Shown here: positions 46,023-54,417 of the stretch, in pieces
Numbering within the stretch: the first letter of the stretch is position 1
Layout: each line of letters begins with the position of its first letter
Source of the DNA: Comamonas thiooxydans
GTDB lineage: Bacteria > Pseudomonadota > Gammaproteobacteria > Burkholderiales > Burkholderiaceae_C
Direction of reading: 5' to 3'
Length of the DNA: 64,000 bases
NCBI RefSeq assembly: GCF_000964545.1
Contig: NZ_BBVD01000010.1
Coordinates: 124,001 to 188,000, forward strand
The notes under the pieces: model-generated
Database searches by the model: none
Told to the model about the DNA's origin: nothing
What the model saw: only the letters and a program-made list of their open reading frames with translations
Program-made: the position numbers and the translations under genes

Positions 46023-46039
46023 GGTTCCGTGCTCCTTGC

Positions 46040-46260
46040 TGAGACTTGAACCACCTGCACCGCGTTTTGAAGCACGAGACAGGTGGACGGGATGTTCAAA
46101 ACACGTAGCAAGACGTGCGGGCGTCCTTACGGATAGCCCCATCCCGCCCGTAACCATGAGGATGGGAGCGAACGCCCACAGCCTAAGTATTCAGACGTGA
46201 CAAAGCCTCGCTATCGGGGAGGCTGCACCGCTCACTACAGGTGTTTTGAAGCACCAGCCC
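46040..46260 (-). ncRNA. Candidate P4 CI / C4-like regulatory RNA region
   Basis: GTTTTGAAGCAC occurs at 46064-46075 and 46243-46254, and the complementary GTTCAAAAC lies between them at 46094-46102. Hairpins include CACGT/ACGTG (46102-46117), GGACG/CGTCC (46085-46136) and AGCCTC/GAGGCT (46204-46223). Short complementary blocks around a folded core are the hallmark of P4/P1 immunity antisense RNAs. No sequence match could be tested. Confidence 0.4.
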
Positions 46261-46396
46261 CGGGACAGGGGGCTACGTAATTGTGCCATGAAATCACATT
46301 TCAAAGCGTAGTTTCTTACTACTAGTTTTTTTGTAATGATTTTTCTTTTGTGTGTTGCTATTATATATATTCTATTTAACTAAAAATTTATAATTC

Positions 46397-48079
46397 ATGG
46401 AACCGAATCAAACAAGTAAAACCCAATTTAATTGGAAATCAATTGGTGATATTAAGACTCCATATAATGATGCCATAAATTATCGAGGTAGGAGTGAGAA
46501 GGAATTCTTTCAGAAAATTTTTTTAAGAACAGATGAACTCAATAGCTTAAAAAATCCTTCTGTTTACTACATTATCGGAGAAAAAGGCTCTGGTAAGACT
46601 GCATACGCTGTTTACTACGAAAACAATCCACCCAACGGATATAAGTCTCAGCTCACAACCATGACTGAAACTCAATATTTGAGATTTATCAATCTAAAAA
46701 AGCAGGGAAAATTAGTTATTAGCGATTATGCTAATATATGGCGATCAATGCTCTTATTTATGATGGGCAGCATGATTGTGGAAAAATCAAAAGGCCCTAT
46801 GCATTATCTCACCGGGAAATTTTCCAAGGTGGAAGCCGCAGTAAAAAAATGGTCCTCAAAAGCCATGAATCCAGAGATTGAGAGCGCATTTGAAGCGATT
46901 ACATCTGAAGCAATCAAAACGACCATAAAAGCACCGACTGTGGGGGAAGCTAGTGCGGACCTGGAAAATAAGCAAACGGCTAAAGATGTTATCTTGCGGC
47001 ATCACCTGCTAGAGACAGAGTCGACATTCAAAGAGGCTATTTCCTCACTGAAGCTTTCTGAAAATCATATTTTGTTCATTGACGGAATAGATTTTAGACC
47101 TGAGAATGTAAATTATAATGAGTATATCAATTGCATTAAAGGTCTAGGTGAAGCTGCTTGGCAGCTAAATACCGAGTATTTTAATAATATTCGCGACTCC
47201 AAAGGTCGATTGAAAATCGTATTACTCATTCGCCCAGATGTTTTTCACGTACTGAATCTTTATAATTCAAATTCAAGATTGCAAGACAATTGCATTTTTC
47301 TGGATTGGTCCACAACAGAGAAAGAGTATCAAAATTCACCTCTTTATACTTTGAGCAATAAATTTTTCGCAGTACAGCAAGCAAAGGGAAATTCAGAAGA
47401 TGCATGGCATCATTATTATGAAGAAGATACCAGCCCAGGATACAGCTTCAAAAAATTACTTAAAACATCATTTCAAAAACCAAGAGACATACTAACTTTC
47501 ATTAGAATATCAAAAACACATGCAGGGAAAAAAGGTAAATTAAAAAATATTAAATTTGATCCGTATTTCGTAGACGACATCGCATTAGGTCGAGATTATT
47601 CAGATTATCTTTTGGGTGAAGTGAGAAATTATGCAGCCTTCTACATGACTCAAGATGATTTTTCCAAGTACCTAAAAATATTCCAGTATCTAAATGGTAG
47701 CTCAAAGTTTGACATGAGCGAATTTAGAATAGCTTTTGATAAATTCAAGAGATGGGCTGAAGGAGAGAAATTCAGTGCAACAATATATTTAAGGGATGCA
47801 GAGTCATTACTTCAGCTACTCTATGATGTAAATTTAATTGGTTACTCCGAAGAGTTGGATGGTGCAAATGAGACTTTCTTTCATTGGTCGTACAGAGAGC
47901 GATCAGCAAACAATATTGCACCAAAAGTTAAAATATCCGGAAGATTAATGCTAAATCCAGGAGTATCTAAAGCTATTGATATTGGAAAGAAATTTACTAA
48001 GCAAAACGAATCTTCTGACCAAACAAGAGCAAGACACTTTCAGCACCGAGTGAATAGGGGCAAGAAAAAACAAAGGTAG
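46397..48079 (+). CDS. AT-rich P-loop ATPase, candidate anti-phage cargo
   Basis: This 560-residue protein has Walker A GEKGSGKT (61-68), Walker B HILFIDGID (224-232), a sensor-like LLIRPDVF (277-284) and KPRDILTFIR (361-370), seen in KAP/STAND-like ATPases. It resembles the family that annotation pipelines call Sll1717-type P-loop ATPases. The C-terminus ends in a basic tail (NRGKKKQR). The gene is visibly AT-rich, unlike the GC-rich remainder of the element, and has no Shine-Dalgarno sequence. It lies alone on the plus strand between the regulator genes and the integrase, the usual place for defence cargo in P4-like satellites. Function is not proven. Confidence 0.82.
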   Translation: MEPNQTSKTQFNWKSIGDIKTPYNDAINYRGRSEKEFFQKIFLRTDELNSLKNPSVYYIIGEKGSGKTAYAVYYENNPPNGYKSQLTTMTETQYLRFINLKKQGKLVISDYANIWRSMLLFMMGSMIVEKSKGPMHYLTGKFSKVEAAVKKWSSKAMNPEIESAFEAITSEAIKTTIKAPTVGEASADLENKQTAKDVILRHHLLETESTFKEAISSLKLSENHILFIDGIDFRPENVNYNEYINCIKGLGEAAWQLNTEYFNNIRDSKGRLKIVLLIRPDVFHVLNLYNSNSRLQDNCIFLDWSTTEKEYQNSPLYTLSNKFFAVQQAKGNSEDAWHHYYEEDTSPGYSFKKLLKTSFQKPRDILTFIRISKTHAGKKGKLKNIKFDPYFVDDIALGRDYSDYLLGEVRNYAAFYMTQDDFSKYLKIFQYLNGSSKFDMSEFRIAFDKFKRWAEGEKFSATIYLRDAESLLQLLYDVNLIGYSEELDGANETFFHWSYRERSANNIAPKVKISGRLMLNPGVSKAIDIGKKFTKQNESSDQTRARHFQHRVNRGKKKQR

Positions 48080-48243
48080 TCATCGATACCTCTGTTCCCA
48101 CCATATTCCCATTTGTTCCCACGGTTTTTGCAGGAACGGTCCCGAAGCAAATTGCGTTGTAACAAAGTGACACTTCTTGGTTAGCAGACGCAAAAATCCG
48201 CCTTGGCGAGCGACTGCTCGTCGGTCTCTCGTGTCGGGTGCGG

Positions 48244-48612
48244 TTAGCCCCTGGCCTGCTGGGGCATGGCCAGCGTCTGCCCCGCTCTACGGGCATCCAG
48301 GTAGCCGGCCCACCATTGCATGAGCTGGGTGCGCTCTGCCATATAGGTGCTGCGGTGGTAGGCGGCCCGCACCTGGTTGCGCTCTTTGTGGGCCAGTTGC
48401 CGCTCGATAACGTCGGGGCGCCAGCCTGCCTCGTTGGCCACAGTCGAGAACAAGGTCCGAAAGCCGTGGGCCGTGGCCAGGTACTTGTAGCCCATGCGAG
48501 CCATGGCCGAGTTGAAGGTGTTCTCGCTCAGCGGCTTGGTGCTGTAGAACGGGCTGGGAACGACCAGCTCCAGCCGTTCGGAGATGAGCCGCATCTGCTG
48601 CAACACAACCAC
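48244..48612 (-). pseudogene. Truncated P4-type integrase (C-terminal remnant)
   Basis: The 122 residues match the C-terminal third of the intact integrase at 49221 (shared KPLSENTFNSAMARMGYK, then TAHGFR and AYHRSTYMAER), with clear divergence at both protein and DNA level. The N-terminal two thirds are missing. It is a relic of another element or an earlier insertion, and marks a likely recombination junction next to the ATPase gene. Confidence 0.85.
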
Positions 48613-49220
48613 GGCCTACCGCGAAAGGACCATCCAGTTCGGCTCGCTTTAAGCCCCAATCAACCCGCCACAAAAATGGGGCACCAGGGAAATGCCTTTC
48701 GCGTGCATTTCCCGCACTGTCCACCCACATACATCACCGTGCCGCCCAGTGCCAGCACGGGCCAGCCAGGCCCAGGCGCGCGGCCTGGCCTCAGCCCCCA
48801 CCGCCCCGGCTTTGCCACGCCCTTTTCTGGAGCCGCGCTGCACTTCCCAAAACAGCGCGGCAAAGACTTTGGGGACAGCTCTACACAGGTAAAAGAGAGA
48901 GAGAGAAAAGAACATCAATATTTCATATTAAGAAATATTTCTCTTTTGTCCCCAAAACGTCCCCACTTTGACCCCAAAACGTCCCCAAACTATTTGATAG
49001 CGCTAAATCATTTATTCATCAGTGTTTCAAGCCTATAGCCTTTTCAGAAAACGCCGTGTCCCCATGTCCCCACGGAAAATCATCTCCTACGCGAGTTAGT
49101 TTGCCTTTCGGACCGCGCCGCCGCCTGGCATGCGGGCACAATCAGCCGCCTCGGTGGGCGGCTGGTGGAGTGAGTGCAGCCGTATGGCTGACGCTGCGGC
49201 CCGGGTCTGACCTGGCCGGA
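48613..49220. other. Gene-free stretch with right iteron cluster
   Basis: No gene is supported in these 608 bp. The AT-rich part at 48890-49060 carries GGGGAC repeats and a palindrome AATATTTC/GAAATATT (48918-48939). Confidence 0.5.
48869..49073. repeat. GGGGACA iteron cluster, right
   Basis: TTGGGGACA is at 48869, and the inverse TGTCCCCA/CGTCCCCA at 48948, 48959, 48980, 49057 and 49065. Together with the AT-rich palindrome this looks like a replication site. Confidence 0.6.
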
Positions 49221-50426
49221 CTATCCGGCGCGCTGACGCTGGTGCAGCACCTTGCCGGTTTTGCAGCCCTCCAGATAGTCGGCCCACCACTGCAGCAGCT
49301 TGGTGCGCTCGGCCATGTAAGTGCTGCGATGGTAGGCGGCCCGCACTTCGTTGCGTTCCTTGTGGGCCAACTGGCGCTCAATCACATCAGGCCGCCAGCC
49401 GGTTTCATTGGCCACGGTAGAGAACAGCGCCCGAAAGCCGTGGGCCGTGGCCAGGTTCTTGTAGCCCATGCGAGCCATGGCTGAATTGAAGGTGTTCTCG
49501 CTCAGGGGCTTGCTGGGATAGTACGGGCTGGGAAAGATCAGCTCACGCCCGCCGCTCAGGGTCTGCATGGACTGCAGCAGCTCCAGGGACTGGCGGGACA
49601 GCGGCACGCGGTGCTCGCTGCGCATCTTCATGCGCTCGGCGGGGATCGTCCACATGGCTGCATCCATGTCCACTTCACTCCAGCGCGCGCCGCGCACCTC
49701 GCCGGGGCGCGTGGCGGTCAGCATCAGCAGGCGCAGGGCATGCACGGTGTGGGGGTCGCCGTCGTAGGCATCCAGTTGCGCCAGGAAGGCGGGCAGCTCT
49801 TTCGCATCAAGTGCCGCACGGTGCTGCACTTCGCGGGGCTTGAGGATTTCGGACTGCACCAGGTCAAGCATGGGGTTGCTGTCCAACCGTCTATGGATAA
49901 CCGCCCAACGAAAGATGGCCTTGACCCGCTGCAGCACGCGGCCCGCTTGGTCACCCGCGCCCCGGGCCTCGATAGCCTTGATAGCGGTCATCACCTCCAG
50001 CGGCTTGACGCTGGCCAGTGGCCGCGCGCCCATGGTCTTGAGAATGTCAGCCTCCAGTGAAGCCCGGATTCGCTCACGAGTTTCAGGCGTCCATCGTGCT
50101 GCCTGGTGCTCCATCCATTCCCCAGCCACGGCCCGGAAGGTGTTCACGGCCTCATGCACGGCCTTGGCTTTGGCCGTTTTACGCAGCTCGCTTGGATCAT
50201 CCCCCGACTGGATAGCCTGGCGCGCCTGGCTGGCCTGCTCTCGCGCATCCTTCAAGCCCACTGTTGGATAGACACCCAGCGCCAGCCGCTTTTCTTTTCC
50301 GGCAATGCGGTACTTCAAGCGCCAGTAGCGGCCACCGGCTGCAGTCAGTTCCAGATACAGGCCACCGCCATCAAAGTGTTTGCCGGGTTCGGACAGGGTT
50401 CGCAGCTTGGCATCAGTCAACTTCAT
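49221..50426 (-). CDS. int: P4-type tyrosine integrase
   Basis: The 401-residue integrase has an N-terminal arm-binding domain (DUF4102: MKLTDAKLRTLSEPGKHFDG), a core-binding domain and a catalytic domain with R240 (TATRPGEVR), H329-x-x-R332 (HGFR), H355 and probable nucleophile Y370 (STYMAER). It recombines attP with the tRNA-Leu 3' end. Its start faces the right end of the element, 102 bp from attR, with GGGGGCA repeats between. Confidence 0.95.
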   Translation of the reverse strand: MKLTDAKLRTLSEPGKHFDGGGLYLELTAAGGRYWRLKYRIAGKEKRLALGVYPTVGLKDAREQASQARQAIQSGDDPSELRKTAKAKAVHEAVNTFRAVAGEWMEHQAARWTPETRERIRASLEADILKTMGARPLASVKPLEVMTAIKAIEARGAGDQAGRVLQRVKAIFRWAVIHRRLDSNPMLDLVQSEILKPREVQHRAALDAKELPAFLAQLDAYDGDPHTVHALRLLMLTATRPGEVRGARWSEVDMDAAMWTIPAERMKMRSEHRVPLSRQSLELLQSMQTLSGGRELIFPSPYYPSKPLSENTFNSAMARMGYKNLATAHGFRALFSTVANETGWRPDVIERQLAHKERNEVRAAYHRSTYMAERTKLLQWWADYLEGCKTGKVLHQRQRAG

Positions 50427-50444
50427 GGGGGGTATCCTCGACAG

Positions 50445-50474
50445 TCTGGGGGCACATTTGGGGGCACATTTTGA
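50445..50474. repeat. GGGGGCA arm-type repeats, right end
   Basis: Two GGGGGCAC units just upstream of int include the 22-bp block shared with 40288-40309 in the same orientation. Confidence 0.6.
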
Positions 50475-50528
50475 CTTTTTCAGACTACACCCCAGTATTC
50501 ATGCGGGTTTCAAGGCAGAGTGTGAGTG

Positions 50529-50542
50529 CGGCCCCGGCACCA
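50529..50542 (+). other. attR core
   Basis: CGGCCCCGGCACCA repeats the last 15 bases of tRNA-Leu with one G missing. It marks the right end of the element. Confidence 0.65.
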
Positions 50543-50547
50543 TATAC

Positions 50548-50585
50548 AAAAAGCCGTTAAGTCTCAAAGACTTAACGGCTTTTTT
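50548..50585. terminator. Strong terminator beyond attR, probably the original tRNA-Leu terminator
   Basis: AAAAAGCCGTTAAGTCT and its complement form a perfect 17-bp stem with a 3-nt loop and flanking A- and T-runs. It stands 5 bp after attR, the place expected for the native terminator of tRNA-Leu before insertion. Confidence 0.85.
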
Positions 50586-51083
50586 CTTTGCCGCAATGGT
50601 CCCCTCGCAATTTGCGATTTGGCGCATCTCAAAAAAACGATTAGCGCAAAAACCATGCGACGACATCCGAAAGCATGCCTGTGTCCTCCCGCTTGCATGG
50701 CGAGATGGCAGCTCTCGCTTTGGGCAGAGGCGCGGACCTCAAGCCCCAGCCAACAAGGCGTCAGTCGACCTGGCATCCCGCACGCCTCGTAATTTCCCGC
50801 ATACAAAAAAATCACCCAAATACCGTGTATCCCGTGCATTAGCGCAGGTTCGCGATATGCCGACCAGCTCGTAATTTGCACCCACGAAGCAGGCAGGCGC
50901 GGCGGGAACGTCATGTCCCTCCGAATGGTAAAAGTAGATCAAAATACGTATGGAATACAAATCGTTCGTATTTGACAGCAATGTCAGAGCCACTCCTACA
51001 TTGGACATAGCTATCAGAACTTAATACTTATTGCATTAATTAACGCTAGCTCATCCACCCAGCACACGAGCTCAAGAAACCAT
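50586..51083. other. Intergenic stretch without recognised content
   Basis: I see no gene or repeat in these 498 bp. The last 150 bp are AT-richer and probably hold the promoter of the next gene. Confidence 0.4.
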
Positions 51084-51935
51084 ATGTCTACGGATAGCAC
51101 GTCACGCTTCACGAAGAATGTCATCCCTGTGGATGAGGTTCTGACACGGACTGGGTTATCAAGATCGATGCTCTACAAGCTGTTGCGCAAGGACAAGTTT
51201 CCTCATCCCACACCGATGAGCAACAGAGCCATTGGCTGGTTTGAAACGGATGTCGAAAGCTGGCTGCAGGCGAGCAAAGCAATTCGCCAAGCGAACCTGG
51301 TTCTACCTGTCGTCTACATGGCGGGAAAAATGGGGGCAGCTTTAGACAATGAGAACCCGGGCAGAGAGTTTTCCTGTTGGCGAATCTTCGACGTATCCAG
51401 ATCCAAGGCACTTGGTGATCTAGGGATCGAGAATTCAGATACCGATGTGCTGATCGCGCCGCCGGAAGAAATGCTATTTCACGGAACTCGTACGAGGTTC
51501 ATGTATTCAGGTCCGTGGAAAGCGAGAAATGGCAGCCATGGATACATGCATGGCGCGAACTCTTACTCTCCCTCCAACCCACAAAGCGCAGCCTATCGCG
51601 GAGCTCTTCAAGGCATCTCACGGGCCGACGTTGTTGTCGCCTATCTCGAAGACCTGGAGGCTTTTGGAACGCTGGTTGAGATCGGCTATGCAAGAGCGGG
51701 CAATAAGAGAGTGATCGTGATTACTGCACCTGCCCTCAAGAAGCAGCGACGAGACCAAGACTGGGACCATGGCATCTGGTTCGCTATTCGGGCGGCTGAT
51801 AGACACATCGAACTACCAGACCATCCTGGCTCCAACCAGAGCGACCTCTGGCGATCAGCACATGCGCATGCAGCATCGGTCATTTCGGAGTGGTATCCCC
51901 ATTCATTGACTCCCCCTCCTAGTGCCGCCGAATAG
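51084..51935 (+). CDS. Fusion of AlpA-type HTH and nucleoside 2-deoxyribosyltransferase-like domain
   Basis: This is a 283-residue protein of two parts. Residues 12-65 are an AlpA/excisionase-type HTH (VIPVDEVLTRTGLSRSMLYK, then LLRKDKFPHPTPMSN). Residues 74-216 follow the nucleoside 2-deoxyribosyltransferase fold: VVYMAGKM at the start, a GISRADVVVAYLEDLEAFGT strand-loop, then LVEIGYARA with E199 at the catalytic glutamate position. The family splits or transfers nucleoside glycosidic bonds and relatives act on NAD-type or sugar nucleotides. A DNA-binding fusion suggests a nucleotide-sensing regulator or a defence/toxin enzyme. The ribosome site is weak. Confidence 0.72.
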   Translation: MSTDSTSRFTKNVIPVDEVLTRTGLSRSMLYKLLRKDKFPHPTPMSNRAIGWFETDVESWLQASKAIRQANLVLPVVYMAGKMGAALDNENPGREFSCWRIFDVSRSKALGDLGIENSDTDVLIAPPEEMLFHGTRTRFMYSGPWKARNGSHGYMHGANSYSPSNPQSAAYRGALQGISRADVVVAYLEDLEAFGTLVEIGYARAGNKRVIVITAPALKKQRRDQDWDHGIWFAIRAADRHIELPDHPGSNQSDLWRSAHAHAASVISEWYPHSLTPPPSAAE

Positions 51936-52369
51936 AGTGCAGTGGTCAGCTCAGATTTACTTCATAAGGAGGCCGCCTCACGATCTCCCGTCCCGCCCAC
52001 TCGTTGAATGTCTCGAACAGCTATTGCAACAGGGCAACCTCATTCTTGTCACCGGCAATGAAGAGGCTGGCAAACGAATCCGCGCCATTCCTATGTGCGA
52101 CATGCGCAACTTCGCGGCCGACCCATCCATGACATCGATGAAGCGTCAAAGCTGCTGGATCGCAGCCATGGGAAAGCAGCACGCAAGCTTTGTCCAACAA
52201 GGACCACATGCTTGAAAGTGACCAGGTAAAAGCTCCTTCCACCTCATGAAAGAAATTTCTCTATCAAGAAACCTGCAAAAAATATTTCAGACTCAAATAT
52301 CATTTCAATATGAGATTTCAGACAGAGTATTTTTACATTTAAGACCTAGAACACACTTAACAACAGTAT
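51936..52369. other. Unassigned stretch, possible gene remnant
   Basis: A leftward frame (52242-51950) reads sensibly except for one TAG at 52021-52023 (EVALLQ stop LFETFNEWAGREIVRR), and a 97-codon rightward frame also exists at 51922-52215. Neither is recognised. The last 130 bp are AT-rich. Confidence 0.3.
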
Positions 52370-53137
52370 TCAAATAATTCCCATCAATATTGCACATCTG
52401 ACGGCTTGCGCCCTGGTTCTTACTTGCATTTTTCCGTAAATATTTTTTATATGCGTTGACACAGTCAAAGGGCTTATTTGCAAGTAGGACGCAACCTCGA
52501 GAGAGCTTTTTCCTTGGGCTATCAATTTCAATATTTCCACTTCTCTTTCAGTCAGAGACTCAAAGCTCTTGTGTTTGAAGATACTTTCCTCATGAAAATT
52601 GGCCTTGAATATTTTTGGAATGATTTTCTTCGCCACTACTGGAGATATAGCGGCTCCACCATTCGCAACTTCCAGCACAGCTTGCGAGTAGCTTCCAAAC
52701 CATGAGTTCTTCACTAGGTACCCAACAGCGCCTCTTTTAAGAGCATTCATGGCCGCGTCGTCGTTTTCACTTGCAGAAATTGCAATGCTCAGCACGTCAG
52801 GCCTCTTTAGCTGGATCGATTCCAGCAACTCGGTTCCTTGGCCTTCACCAAGAGACAGGTCAATGAGGAGCACATCGAACTCTTGCAAAAAGATGTTCTT
52901 ACGAGCATCTCTGTAACTGGAGGCCTGCCCTACCAGAAGAGTGCGCGGGTCACGCATGAGCTCCTGCGAGATCACATTCCTGACATGGCTGTCTTCGTCA
53001 ACCAGAAAGACTCGCACAGGCTGGTTCTGCTGACCCTTCATGTCGGACGGCCACATGCGCCCAAAGACAGTAGATGTGACTTCTGCACTGCCTGCATCAT
53101 CAAACCGTGAGCTCATAAATGCGTCGGATAGATACAT
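52370..53137 (-). CDS. NarL/FixJ-type response regulator (LuxR HTH)
   Basis: The 255-residue protein has an N-terminal extension of about 40 residues, then a receiver domain with acidic residues D47/E48/D49 (VFLVDED), phospho-acceptor D93 (LLIDLSLGEG), S121 and K143 (YLVKNS), and a LuxR-type HTH (SLTEREVEILKLIAQGKSSL, residues 194-250). All receiver key positions are kept, so phosphorylation is plausible, but no histidine kinase is nearby. The start at 53137 has GGAG. It is divergent from the secreted-protein operon across a 520-bp AT-rich gap and likely controls it. Confidence 0.9.
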   Translation of the reverse strand: MYLSDAFMSSRFDDAGSAEVTSTVFGRMWPSDMKGQQNQPVRVFLVDEDSHVRNVISQELMRDPRTLLVGQASSYRDARKNIFLQEFDVLLIDLSLGEGQGTELLESIQLKRPDVLSIAISASENDDAAMNALKRGAVGYLVKNSWFGSYSQAVLEVANGGAAISPVVAKKIIPKIFKANFHEESIFKHKSFESLTEREVEILKLIAQGKSSLEVASYLQISPLTVSTHIKNIYGKMQVRTRAQAVRCAILMGII

Positions 53138-53657
53138 GTGACACTCCATTTGATGAGTCGATTTCTTGGGAATCTCGCGAAAAAATAGAATTCCTCCCAT
53201 TGAAAATCCACAAAAAACAAATAAAGAAAAATAAGGTTTAAATTTTTACAAATTAATACTTGAATACAAGGTATTAACTTAATCTCATCACAAAAATAGA
53301 TGTAAACCCTTTATTTTTGAAACAATGGGCATATAAAATAAAAAGAAATATAGATTACATTTTTTAGCATTGTAAGAATTTTCCAACAAGCACTATTCTT
53401 TCAATAGCACATCATCCACAATCCACAACAAATCAATCATTTTTTTCATCATTTTAAATTCTTCAGAAAATATCTTTGAATGGGGTATTACTGTTTCTCC
53501 GTCGTTTTCTGAAACTGCCCTCACCGAAAGCAGTTTTGGAACGTAACAAAGCACTCCAGAACTTGTTGACGGTTAACACTGGCCTTTGCGAACCAGCATC
53601 GGTCTCTCGCTCACACACTCTCAGTTGTCTGGGAACTCGCTATTCAAAGGAATGATC
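53138..53657. promoter_or_regulatory. AT-rich divergent control region of the secreted-protein operon
   Basis: These 520 bp are strongly AT-rich compared with the flanks and contain no gene. Long AT-rich divergent regions beside LuxR-type regulators are typical of heavily controlled surface-structure operons. I could not assign promoters. Confidence 0.5.
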
Positions 53658-54341
53658 ATGAAAAAGTCTCTGATTGCCATGGCGGTTATTGCGTTGGCTG
53701 GTGTTGCATCTGCTGCTGTGAGCAGCTCAAGCATTGCAGCCACAAACACGACGTCGAGCGCATCGTCTGCCACGCTGTCGGGTGCGGCCAGCTCGGGCAA
53801 CGGAAGTGCGCTGAGCATGAATAGTGCAACCTCCGGTGCAACGTCGAATGCAAACGCTGCTGGCGGCGCTATCGGCGCAGGCGGTTTTGGCATCGGTGGG
53901 GCAGCTGTCGGCGGTAGCGCAACTACTTTCGGTAATGTGAAGAGCCTTTCCGCAACCACCGGCAACGGTGTTGCAGGCGGCGTAGCGGCTACCAATGCCA
54001 ATGCGGGCTCGACTGCTGCTGCCGGCTATAACGCAGGACCCGTCAGTGGCACGGCCTTCGGCGGCGCCTCTTCTCAGACCGCGAATGTTGCTGCAACTGG
54101 CGCCGGCCCTGGCGGCGGCTTGGCTTACATCAACAACAATGCTGGCACCACCTCTGGCTACAACGCCACATCGGGAGCCGTTTCCTCACCTTGGGGCTCG
54201 CTGACCAATACCACATCGAACGCAGGCTCTGTGGGTACCGTCCATCAGAATGCCGGCTCCTGGGGTAACGCCGGCTACTTCTCCAACGGTGGTGGCACCT
54301 CCGGTACTGCTGGTGCAGGCTCTACTGCCAATGCCAACTAA
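53658..54341 (+). CDS. Secreted, nearly charge-free Gly/Ala/Ser/Thr/Asn-rich protein
   Basis: The 227-residue protein has signal peptide MKKSLIAMAVIALAGVASA. The mature part is almost entirely Gly, Ala, Ser, Thr and Asn; I find one Lys and one His and no Asp, Glu, Arg or Cys. Phrases such as GGAIGAGGFGIGGAAVGGSA, TTSNAGSV and NAGSWGNAGYFSNGG recur loosely. Composition is like fibre-forming or amyloid-like surface proteins, but no curli or Fap repeat is present. AAAGGA fits the second ATG (53658) better than the first (53652). It is first of three genes coding for exported proteins. Confidence 0.85.
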   Translation: MKKSLIAMAVIALAGVASAAVSSSSIAATNTTSSASSATLSGAASSGNGSALSMNSATSGATSNANAAGGAIGAGGFGIGGAAVGGSATTFGNVKSLSATTGNGVAGGVAATNANAGSTAAAGYNAGPVSGTAFGGASSQTANVAATGAGPGGGLAYINNNAGTTSGYNATSGAVSSPWGSLTNTTSNAGSVGTVHQNAGSWGNAGYFSNGGGTSGTAGAGSTANAN

Positions 54342-54417
54342 GGCAGCTGTCCCAAGATAGTTGTGTTTGTCCCGGGTCTGGCTGCCTGGCCGGGCTCGGG
54401 CAACGTAGGAGCAAAGC

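Larger units (their letters stand above)
40162..50542. mobile_element. P4-like integrative element / phage satellite in tRNA-Leu
   Basis: The element of about 10.4 kb starts in the 3' end of tRNA-Leu and ends at a near copy of the same sequence. It encodes, on the minus strand, an integrase at the right end, three small unknown proteins, an AlpA regulator, an unknown protein and a Toprim/DUF927 primase-helicase. A single AT-rich ATPase gene is on the plus strand. No structural phage genes are seen. The set of integrase, AlpA and primase-helicase is the core of P4-type satellites. It also carries a remnant of a second integrase. Confidence 0.85.

Noticed and set aside
51922..52215. Plus-strand frame of 97 codons
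   Set aside because: It lacks a ribosome site and family; the opposite strand reads equally well apart from one stop, so neither is called.
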